Origin: Dehalococcoidia bacterium
GTDB lineage: Bacteria; Chloroflexota; Dehalococcoidia; Dehalococcoidales; RBG-16-60-22
DNA length: 5,076 nt
NCBI GenBank assembly: GCA_030613665.1
Contig: JAUWLN010000121.1
Span: forward strand, 1-5,076
Direction: 5' to 3'
Positions 1 to 5,076 of this stretch are shown here, piece after piece (position 1 is the stretch's first letter; each line of letters begins with the position of its first letter). The notes beneath the pieces are model-generated. The model had not been told where the DNA came from. It ran no database searches and worked only from the letters and a program-made list of their open reading frames with translations. Both the position numbers and the translations under genes were made by a program.

Positions 1-1
1 T

Positions 2-97
2 TTTGTATCCACGGTTGGGATTGAAGAAGAGAAGATACTGAAGTACGTTGAGTACCAGGGACGCCAGGATTCAGGTCAAGCGAAGCTTGAGTTATAA
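2..97 (+). CDS. IS200/IS605-type (Y1, REP-associated) transposase, C-terminal end only
   Basis: The frame beginning at base 2 is open to a TAA at 95-97 and encodes 31 residues that enter from outside the window. It begins FVSTVGIEEEKILKYVEYQ and ends in KLEL. The pattern [FY]-V-x-T-V-G, about seven residues, then [KD]-Y-[VI]-x-x-Q followed by a charged tail is what I know from the C-terminal end of IS200-like TnpA proteins, where this stretch follows the helix carrying the catalytic tyrosine. Those enzymes are single-strand DNA transposases that use HUH and tyrosine residues, and both motifs would lie upstream of the window. The GC-rich palindrome five bases after the stop fits such an element, whose ends or associated REP sequences are hairpins. 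Whether the gene is intact cannot be told. The match is by eye on a short stretch, so another origin is possible. Confidence 0.62.
   Translation, partial: FVSTVGIEEEKILKYVEYQGRQDSGQAKLEL
76..90. repeat. Small inverted repeat at the end of the transposase frame
   Basis: TCAAGC (76-81) and GCTTGA (85-90) are perfect 6-bp complements around a GAA loop (TTC on the other strand). The repeat lies within the last codons of the transposase fragment and 11 bp from the stronger palindrome at 102-119, so transcripts from either side could form two hairpins in a row. It may be part of the element's end structure, or chance. Confidence 0.35.
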
Positions 98-101
98 AGT
101 G

Positions 102-119
102 CCACGGGCTTGCCCGTGG
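102..119. repeat. GC-rich perfect palindrome: REP-like or IS-end hairpin, possible bidirectional terminator
   Basis: CCACGGGC (102-109) and GCCCGTGG (112-119) are perfect 8-bp complements around TT, or effectively a 7-bp stem with a CTTG loop. The palindrome sits between two convergent stops: 5 bp after the transposase TAA and 4 bp beyond the peptidase TAG. On the minus strand it would fold just after the peptidase stop, but what follows (cactttataac) is not a true U tract, and the plus strand has none either. It is therefore a poor classical terminator. Its place beside an IS200-like transposase makes a REP element or transposon-end hairpin at least as likely. Confidence 0.6.
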
Positions 120-123
120 GTAT

Positions 124-1386
124 CTACAGCTTAAGCAATTCTTCCAGGGGCGCCTCAGGCGAAACCGGGCCCACTATCGCCAGGCGGAGTTTCTCGCCGG
201 TCAGGACTTCGCGGGCCAGCTGCTGCAATTCTTCGGTGGTGACCTGGTCGATTATGGAAACGACCTCATCGACGGTGAGTATCTGTCCGGTGAGCAATTC
301 CTGCCCGCCAATCCAGCCGGCCACACTGCGGCTGTCTTCCATACGCAGCAGCAGTCGCCCTTTGGAATATTCCCTGGCCTTTTTCAGTTCCGATTCCGGG
401 ATTGTCTCTCGGAGCAGAGCCAGCTCCTCGGTGATAGCCTTAAGCGCCAGGTTAAGGTTTTTCGCATCCACGCCGGCGCCGATGATTAGTGAGCCGGCAT
501 CGAGGAAATGGTCAACGTAGCTGCTGATGCTGTACGCCAGTCCCAGCTTGTCCCGGATATTGGTGAACAAACGGCTGCTCATGCCGTCGCCGAGGATAAC
601 GTTGAGCAGGTCGGCGGCGAACCTTTTGGGGTGGAGGAGGGGCAGTCCCGGCAGCGCCAGACAGAGGTGCACCTGCTCAAGCTCCCTGTTTTCAATGCGC
701 AGCCTGGGGAATTTATTTTCTTTGAAAGTGAGATATTCAGCCTGAGACTTACGCCCGGTCCATTTGCCCAGCACCTTGTTGACCATATTTACCATTTCCT
801 GGTGCTGGATGTCACCGGCGACAGCTACCACGGTATTGCCTGGCTGGTAGTGGGTGGCGAGGTAGTCGAGCATAAATTCCCGCGTTATATTGCTGACTGA
901 ATCACGGCTGCCGGCAATATCGCGCCCCAGCGGGTGCTCGGGCCAGAGCAGCCCGTCAATGAGCATTCCCACCCGCTGCGAAGGCGAGTCGTTGCTCATG
1001 TTGATTTCCTCTATGATGACCTGTCGCTCCTTTTCCAAATCTTCCGGGTCGAACCGGGAGTTGATGAGCATGTCAATCAGCACATCAAGGGTGAGCTCCA
1101 GGTAGGGCCGGGCTACCTTGCACCAGTAGACGGTGAGTTCTTTATCCGTGCCGCCGTTGAGAATACCGCCCACTCCTTCGATGGCGGTGGAGATATCCCT
1201 GGCTGTGGGACGCTTTGCCGTGCCGCGGAAGCACAGGTGTTCGATAAAATGAGAGACGCCGGCGTGAGAGTCGGTTTCGTAGCGGGAGCCGGTGCCGATA
1301 AAGAAACTGACCGTTACCGAATGGGTCTGGGGCATGGTTGAGGTCAGGATTCGCAGTCCGTTATCCAGTGTGCTTTTCTGGTACAA
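124..1386 (-). CDS. M16B family zinc metallopeptidase (processing-peptidase-like)
   Basis: This 420-residue protein matches the usual length of single-unit bacterial M16B peptidases, which act as dimers on unfolded or short peptides. No signal peptide is seen, so it is probably cytoplasmic. The N-terminal M16 domain (about residues 8-160) holds the inverted zinc motif HFIEH, with His46, Glu49 as general base and His50. The third zinc ligand is most likely Glu127 in ERQVIIEEI, 77 residues after His50 as in pitrilysin. GGILNGGTDKELTVYW (73-88) is the usual neighbouring segment. The C-terminal domain (about 165-345) keeps GMSSRLFTNIRDKLGLAYS, including the conserved Arg278 and Tyr285. All catalytic residues are present, so it should be active. 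The start is TTG: an in-frame TGA lies four codons upstream, GAGGTGA stands four bases before it, and MYQKSTLDNGLRI is the normal family N-terminus. It probably shares a transcript with the synthetase 40 bp upstream. Its physiological substrate is unknown. Confidence 0.95.
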   Translation of the reverse strand: MYQKSTLDNGLRILTSTMPQTHSVTVSFFIGTGSRYETDSHAGVSHFIEHLCFRGTAKRPTARDISTAIEGVGGILNGGTDKELTVYWCKVARPYLELTLDVLIDMLINSRFDPEDLEKERQVIIEEINMSNDSPSQRVGMLIDGLLWPEHPLGRDIAGSRDSVSNITREFMLDYLATHYQPGNTVVAVAGDIQHQEMVNMVNKVLGKWTGRKSQAEYLTFKENKFPRLRIENRELEQVHLCLALPGLPLLHPKRFAADLLNVILGDGMSSRLFTNIRDKLGLAYSISSYVDHFLDAGSLIIGAGVDAKNLNLALKAITEELALLRETIPESELKKAREYSKGRLLLRMEDSRSVAGWIGGQELLTGQILTVDEVVSIIDQVTTEELQQLAREVLTGEKLRLAIVGPVSPEAPLEELLKL

Positions 1387-1390
1387 TATT

Positions 1391-1397
1391 TCACCTC
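1391..1397 (-). promoter_or_regulatory. Shine-Dalgarno site of the M16 peptidase (fixes a TTG start)
   Basis: Read on the minus strand this is GAGGTGA, a seven-base match to the 16S rRNA anti-Shine-Dalgarno, followed by AATA and then TTG at 1386-1384. With the in-frame stop at 1398-1396 it leaves TTG as the only sensible start. The first in-frame ATG is at codon 18 and would cut into the conserved N-terminal strand. Confidence 0.85.
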
Positions 1398-1426
1398 ACA
1401 CGGTATGTAATTGACATAATATCACT

Positions 1427-3529
1427 TCAACCCGGTCGCTGCATGGCCTGCCGGCACCGGTTAAGTATGGAAAGTACCTCAAATGGCTCTTCAAGCATGG
1501 CGAAGGTGGGAACGCCCTTCGGTTCCAGGAATGCCTTGGCCGCTTCCATATCCTTTCTCTCGGCGCTGAAAGTGACATAAAGCGGCTTTTCCGGGTATTT
1601 ATTCGCCAGATTGACCAGGAAGTCCAGGGGCGGTATGCCAATGTTTTTGGCCAGCATGAGAACCGGCACTACCGCATCGATATTCTTATCTTGCATCAGG
1701 GCTTCAATAGCCTCTTCATAGCTGAACAGGACGCTGTGTTCGAATACCGACGGCCAGATATCCACCGGGTTTCTCATTCGGATATAGTCCGGGCTTATCT
1801 CCTGAAGGCGTGCCCTCGTCTTTTCTTCGAGCTCGGGAATATCAAGCCCCCACCGCTGGTGGCAGAGGTCTGAAAGCACCACCAGCATGGCGCCGGAAGG
1901 CGCTATGAAGCCTATCCGGTTTCCTTTTGGCAGCGGCATGCAGGCGAGAGCCCTGGCTACCAGCACCAGGTGCGAGTATTCATAGAGCCGGGTAATACCT
2001 GCCTGTCTGATGGCGCCATCCAGAATACGCTCGTCCGAGGCCATGGACGCGGTATGGGTCACAGACGCTTTGGCCCCCTCCCCGGTGATGCCTCCCATGA
2101 GCAGGAAGACGGGCTTGCGGCGGATAACCTCGCGTGCCACTTCAATGAAACGATCCGGCCGCTTTATACTTTCCAGATAAAGGAAAATATATTTTGTCTC
2201 CGGGTCCTCAGCGTAATATTCAAAGACGTCGCTCTCATCGACGTCGATTTTATTGCCCAGACCGGTTACCCTGGCCACCCCAAAATTCTCGTCGATGATG
2301 ATACAGTACATGGTGTGGGTGGCGAAGTTGCCTGTCTGGGCGATGTAGGAGACGTTGCCTCGCGGGACCTTGCCCAGCGGGAAAATACTGGTGGTTAAAC
2401 AGCAGGGCGTTGAGGTGTGGCCTGAGGTATTGGGGCCGACGGCAATGGCGCCGGCATCAGCGATGGCGCGTGTCAATTCCTGCTGGAGTGCCTTGCCACC
2501 CTCGTTGACTTCGGAGAAGCCGCCGGCACAGAGAACGAATGATTTAACGCCCTTGGCGATGCATTCCTTTACCGATTGTACCGTGGCCCGGGCGGGGATG
2601 ACGATAGCTGCCAGGTCAACTCCATCAGGTAATTCGGCGATTGATGAGCAGACGGGTAAGCCCATGATTTCACCGCCTTTGGGGTTGACCGGGTAGACCT
2701 TTCCTTTGTAGCCGTTGACCAGAATATTATTCAAGACGGTGTGGCCGGCCTTGCCGGGGGTAACGGAGGCTCCAATCACGGCGATGCTTTCAGGTTCATA
2801 GAGCTTTGTCAGGTCCTTCTTCCGGGCTATTTTAACTGCCGGCTTTGACGGCTCTTCACCCAGTGTGACCAGCGCGTCCACGGCGATTGGTTTGCCATCG
2901 GGCCTGACTTTAAGCGGATTGATATCGATCGACTGTACATTGCCATGCCGCAGGCCGATTTCACCAAGTTTGACCAGAATGCCTGCCAGCGCTTCGAGGT
3001 CGGCGGCAGCTTCGCCGCGGAAGGGCTCGAGCAGCTTTTTATGCTGAATTTCCTGCACCATCTCCCGGGCATCCTGGGTGGTCAGGGGCGCCACACGGAA
3101 AACGATGTCCTTAAAAACCTCGGTCATAATGCCACCGAGCCCGAACATGACGCAGGACCCGAAATGGGCATCGCGAATCAGCCCGCAGACCAGCTCCCGC
3201 TCACCCTTCACCATCTCCTGAACGAGCACCGCTTCGCTGCCGGGTATACGTAACAAACGCTCAGCTTCTCGCTTTACCTCTGCCTCATTTTTCAGGTTCA
3301 GGGCGATGCCCTGTACCTCAGTTTTATGGAAGAGGTCTTTCCCGGACGCTTTCAGGACTACCGGGAAACCGGTTTCTGACGCTTCTTTCACCGCAGAATC
3401 GATATCGCCGGCGATGATTTCCCGGCATACCGGGATGCCGAAGCCGGACAAGAATCTTTTGGCGTCATACTCATTCAGGGCATTATGGCCTTTGCTTAAA
3501 GCTTCCGGGATAATATCCATAGGCAGCAT
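1427..3529 (-). CDS. Single-chain NDP-forming acyl-CoA synthetase (acetate--CoA ligase [ADP-forming]-like), beta-alpha order
   Basis: The family catalyses acyl-CoA + ADP + Pi = acid + CoA + ATP through phosphohistidine intermediates, and is used by anaerobes for substrate-level phosphorylation. Counting from the ATG at 3529 (700 aa), residues about 5-230 form the ATP-grasp (beta) part. It contains KASGKDLFHKTEVQG with His68, GLGGIMTEVFKD from 130, and DINP at 202-205. Residues about 246-375 are a Rossmann CoA-binding domain (PESIAVIGAS). The succinyl-CoA-ligase-like part follows, with GLGNKIDVDESD from 423 and the expected phosphorylated His492 in THTASMAS. The beta half comes first, whereas the best-known fused enzymes run alpha-beta. 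Some loops also differ from consensus (HTASMAS for HTGSLAG, AQTGNF for SQSGAF), so the acyl substrate is uncertain. The longest open frame starts at a TTG at 3592, but that codon forms part of the likely -35 box. The ATG at 3529 has AAGTGA four bases upstream, and an ATG at 3520 is the alternative. No terminator is visible before the peptidase gene, so the two are probably co-transcribed. Confidence 0.88.
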   Translation of the reverse strand: MLPMDIIPEALSKGHNALNEYDAKRFLSGFGIPVCREIIAGDIDSAVKEASETGFPVVLKASGKDLFHKTEVQGIALNLKNEAEVKREAERLLRIPGSEAVLVQEMVKGERELVCGLIRDAHFGSCVMFGLGGIMTEVFKDIVFRVAPLTTQDAREMVQEIQHKKLLEPFRGEAAADLEALAGILVKLGEIGLRHGNVQSIDINPLKVRPDGKPIAVDALVTLGEEPSKPAVKIARKKDLTKLYEPESIAVIGASVTPGKAGHTVLNNILVNGYKGKVYPVNPKGGEIMGLPVCSSIAELPDGVDLAAIVIPARATVQSVKECIAKGVKSFVLCAGGFSEVNEGGKALQQELTRAIADAGAIAVGPNTSGHTSTPCCLTTSIFPLGKVPRGNVSYIAQTGNFATHTMYCIIIDENFGVARVTGLGNKIDVDESDVFEYYAEDPETKYIFLYLESIKRPDRFIEVAREVIRRKPVFLLMGGITGEGAKASVTHTASMASDERILDGAIRQAGITRLYEYSHLVLVARALACMPLPKGNRIGFIAPSGAMLVVLSDLCHQRWGLDIPELEEKTRARLQEISPDYIRMRNPVDIWPSVFEHSVLFSYEEAIEALMQDKNIDAVVPVLMLAKNIGIPPLDFLVNLANKYPEKPLYVTFSAERKDMEAAKAFLEPKGVPTFAMLEEPFEVLSILNRCRQAMQRPG

Positions 3530-3533
3530 CGAC

Positions 3534-3539
3534 TCACTT
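3534..3539 (-). promoter_or_regulatory. Probable ribosome binding site of the acyl-CoA synthetase
   Basis: Read on the minus strand, ggAAAGTGAgtcg precedes the ATG at 3529. The AAGTGA part is an imperfect match to the anti-Shine-Dalgarno partner AGGTGA. It ends four bases before the start, the same spacing as the strong site of the peptidase gene. It is weaker than its neighbours' sites but supports 3529 over the TTG at 3592, which has no recognisable site upstream. Confidence 0.5.
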
Positions 3540-3563
3540 TCCAGGTGAACATTCGGCTCAAAA

Positions 3564-3592
3564 ATTATGGCACAGTGGGCGGTCGATGGCAA
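3564..3592 (-). promoter_or_regulatory. Sigma70-type promoter candidate for the synthetase-peptidase transcript
   Basis: On the minus strand, TTGCCA (3592-3587, five of six bases of the -35 consensus) and CATAAT (3569-3564, five of six of the -10) are separated by exactly 17 bases. Transcription would begin near 3557, giving a leader of about 28 bases before the ATG at 3529 that includes the ribosome binding site. No operator palindrome or riboswitch is evident in the short leader. Confidence 0.6.
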
Positions 3593-3606
3593 GTTCGGCT
3601 TTTCAA

Positions 3607-3635
3607 TTGACTTTGGCGCAGGGCGTTGCTAACAT
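3607..3635 (+). promoter_or_regulatory. Weak sigma70-type promoter candidate for lysA
   Basis: TTGACT (3607-3612, five of six) and TAACAT (3630-3635, four of six) are 17 bases apart. A start near 3642 would fall at the beginning of the Shine-Dalgarno sequence and leave a leader of only about 10 bases, which is unusually short. The true promoter may therefore lie elsewhere. There is no room for, and no sign of, a lysine riboswitch in the 122-bp divergent region. Confidence 0.35.
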
Positions 3636-3641
3636 TTAAAC

Positions 3642-3648
3642 AGGAGGT
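3642..3648 (+). promoter_or_regulatory. Shine-Dalgarno site of lysA
   Basis: AGGAGGT is a consensus ribosome binding site that ends three bases before the ATG at 3652. The spacing is slightly tight, but no other start in the frame competes with it. Confidence 0.85.
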
Positions 3649-3651
3649 AGT

Positions 3652-4974
3652 ATGACTACGGGACAGAATGAATCCAGACTGGTGCTTTTTCCGCCGACGG
3701 CTGAAGTCGACGGGAAGGGCCATCTTGTCATTGGCGGCTGCGATACGATGGCGCTGGCGGAAGAGTTCGGCACGCCTTTATATATCTTCGACGAGCAGAC
3801 GCTGCGTCAGAAGTGCTCTGAATTCAGGAACGAGTTTGGCAAGCGCTATCCGGACACGGCGATTGTCTACGCCGGCAAGGCGTTTGTCACCCGGGCGCTG
3901 GCGGTTATCCTCAAAGAGGAGGGGCTCGGGCTGGATGTTGTCTCCGGAGGCGAGATGAGCATTGCCCGCTCCGTTGAGTTCCCGATGGAAAAAATCTATT
4001 TCCACGGCAACAATAAGTCCGCCGGGGAACTCGATATGGCCCTGGAATCCAGGGTCGGGCGGATTGTCATCGATAATTTTCAGGAGCTGGAGATGCTGGC
4101 GGGAATGGCCGGCCGGCGAGGTGCCGTGCCCGATGTCCTGCTGCGGCTGACGCCGGGCGTTGACCCGCACACGCACAGGCATGTCTCGACCGGTGTTGAG
4201 GACAGCAAGTTCGGCATCCCTCTCGCCAGTGCCGATGAGGCGGTTAGCAGGGCAATGGCGGCCCCCGGTTTGAACCTGGTAGGCCTGCAGTTCCATCTGG
4301 GCTCGCAGATATTCGAGGTCGAGCCCTACCGGGAAGCCATCAGGGTTATCATGGACCTGGCTGCCGAGATGAAGACCAAACATGGCTTTGAACTCAAGGA
4401 GCTTGACGTTGGCGGCGGCTTTGCCGTCCAGTATACAGTTGATTCGCCGGCACCGCTGGTAGCTGACTATGCCGAGATGATAACGACCACGGTGACCGAG
4501 AAATGCCGACAGCAGAGCCTTGAACCGCCGAAGCTCATAATCGAGCCGGGCCGGTCAATAGTGGGACGGGCAGGCGTGGCGCTGTATAGAGCGGGCGTGG
4601 TCAAGGAAATACCCGGCATAAGATGTTACGTGTCCGTTGATGGCGGCATGGCGGATAATATCCGCCCCGCCCTCTATGACGCGCGGTATGAAGCCGTGGT
4701 GGCGAACCGGATGAACGATAAAGAGAAAAAGAAGGTTACCATTGCCGGCAAATTCTGTGAGTCCGGTGATATCCTTATCAAGGACATTGACCTTCCCGAA
4801 ATTGCCCCCGGAGATATACTGGCGGTGCCTGACTGCGGTGCTTACTGCCTGGCGATGGGCAGCAACTATAATGTCTCGCTGAAACCGGCAATCGTCATGG
4901 TCTGTGACGGCAGGGCGCGGCTTATCCGCCGACGGGAAACGTATGAGGACTTAATCAAGTGTGATTTAGTTTAG
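3652..4974 (+). CDS. lysA: Diaminopimelate decarboxylase
   Basis: This PLP-dependent cytoplasmic enzyme removes CO2 from meso-2,6-diaminopimelate to give L-lysine, the last step of the DAP pathway. The 440 residues are slightly longer than the common size of about 420. The N-terminal alanine-racemase-like barrel has the PLP Schiff-base lysine Lys76 in YAGKAF, then LGLDVVSGGE (92-101), FHGNNK (117-122), the FHLGSQ loop with His215, and the PLP-phosphate glycines Gly254-256 in LDVGGGF. EPGRSIVG (298-305) and DGGMADNIRPALYDARYE (330-347) follow. The C-terminal beta domain has CESGD (369-373), the active-site Cys and Glu donated to the partner subunit of the dimer, and DCGAY with Tyr398. CESGD and HLGSQ favour DAP decarboxylase over ornithine/arginine decarboxylases of the same fold. 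No substitution at a key residue was noticed. The gene diverges from the acyl-CoA synthetase and may be co-transcribed with the frame that starts 33 bp after its stop. Confidence 0.96.
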   Translation: MTTGQNESRLVLFPPTAEVDGKGHLVIGGCDTMALAEEFGTPLYIFDEQTLRQKCSEFRNEFGKRYPDTAIVYAGKAFVTRALAVILKEEGLGLDVVSGGEMSIARSVEFPMEKIYFHGNNKSAGELDMALESRVGRIVIDNFQELEMLAGMAGRRGAVPDVLLRLTPGVDPHTHRHVSTGVEDSKFGIPLASADEAVSRAMAAPGLNLVGLQFHLGSQIFEVEPYREAIRVIMDLAAEMKTKHGFELKELDVGGGFAVQYTVDSPAPLVADYAEMITTTVTEKCRQQSLEPPKLIIEPGRSIVGRAGVALYRAGVVKEIPGIRCYVSVDGGMADNIRPALYDARYEAVVANRMNDKEKKKVTIAGKFCESGDILIKDIDLPEIAPGDILAVPDCGAYCLAMGSNYNVSLKPAIVMVCDGRARLIRRRETYEDLIKCDLV

Positions 4975-5007
4975 AGAAGACTTTGGGGGTGAAGGGAGTA
5001 AATTGGG

Positions 5008-5076
5008 ATGGAAAAACAGTTTGCTGATGCTATACCGCAGGAATGGATAGGACAAAAAGTGAAGGTTCTCACTCGT
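5008..5076 (+). CDS. Unidentified protein, N-terminal 23 codons only
   Basis: An ATG at 5008 opens a frame that runs to the window edge and begins MEKQFADAIPQEWIGQKVKV. A purine-rich GGGAG (4994-4998) lies nine bases upstream as a possible ribosome binding site, and a TAA in the same frame at 4999-5001 excludes an earlier ATG. The gap to the lysA stop is 33 bp with no terminator hairpin seen, so read-through from lysA is plausible. I do not recognise the protein. The W-I-G-Q-K-V-K-V stretch looks like the first strand of a small beta-barrel, but that is only an impression, and chance is not excluded for so short a piece. Confidence 0.55.
   Translation, partial: MEKQFADAIPQEWIGQKVKVLTR

Noticed and set aside
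110..1341. Plus-strand open frames (110-520, 508-900, 934-1341) opposite the peptidase gene
   Set aside because: They are antisense to a gene with complete catalytic motifs, have low-complexity Ser/Arg-rich or otherwise unrecognisable translations, and lack good ribosome binding sites. They are shadows of biased codon use.
1411..1416. Perfect TTGACA on the plus strand in the gap between the synthetase and peptidase genes
   Set aside because: No -10 element is found 16-18 bases downstream, and it would transcribe antisense into the synthetase gene.
3590..3592. TTG as the start of the acyl-CoA synthetase
   Set aside because: It has no ribosome binding site, overlaps the likely -35 box, and the extra residues fall outside the ATP-grasp domain.
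3530..3651. Lysine riboswitch or other structured leader ahead of lysA
   Set aside because: The divergent region is only 122 bp and must hold two promoters. A lysine riboswitch needs more than that, and no matching conserved stems are visible.
3778..4383. 201-codon minus-strand frame opposite lysA
   Set aside because: It lies entirely within a clear lysA, its translation resembles no family I know, and long antisense frames are expected in GC-rich coding DNA.
4975..5007. Terminator after lysA
   Set aside because: The 33-bp gap is purine-rich on the plus strand, with no inverted repeat and no U tract.
1..5076. CRISPR array, tRNA or rRNA gene, or a novel multi-gene defence or mobile system
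   Set aside because: No regularly spaced direct repeats or recognisable RNA gene sequences were seen, and the three complete genes are recognisable metabolic or housekeeping families. Only the left edge hints at a mobile element.

Overview
The window reads as ordinary bacterial chromosome: moderately GC-rich, densely coded, with Shine-Dalgarno sites and one well-supported TTG start. Three complete genes fill most of it, and a fragment of another gene sits at each edge. Taxonomy cannot be fixed from this sequence. A fused ADP-forming acyl-CoA synthetase, a YAxKAF-type LysA and an M16B peptidase would fit an anaerobic bacterium such as a member of the Chloroflexota (Dehalococcoidia-like), but this is a guess from general resemblance.

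Layout. At the left edge (2-97, +) lie the last 31 codons of what looks like an IS200/IS605-type (Y1, REP-associated) transposase. A perfect GC-rich palindrome (102-119) follows, then the end of an M16 zinc peptidase gene that runs the other way (1386-124, -). Upstream of the peptidase, 40 bp away on the same strand, is a single-chain NDP-forming acyl-CoA synthetase (3529-1427, -) whose ATP-grasp (beta) half precedes the CoA-ligase (alpha) half. A 122-bp divergent intergenic region (3530-3651) carries a good sigma70-type promoter for the synthetase and a weaker candidate for the rightward gene. That gene is lysA, diaminopimelate decarboxylase (3652-4974, +). A new reading frame of unknown function begins 33 bp later (5008) and leaves the window.

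How the genes work together. The synthetase and peptidase are probably co-transcribed leftward, with separate ribosome binding sites and no terminator visible between them. LysA carries out the last step of lysine synthesis and shares only the divergent control region with the synthetase. The synthetase probably links cleavage of an acyl-CoA to ATP formation, or the reverse, and both histidines expected for phosphoryl transfer are present. No functional link between the three complete genes is evident.

I see no strong sign of a new multi-gene system. The points most worth checking are the transposase tail with its palindrome, the permuted and divergent acyl-CoA synthetase, and the promoter evidence that moves that gene's start inward from the longest open frame.
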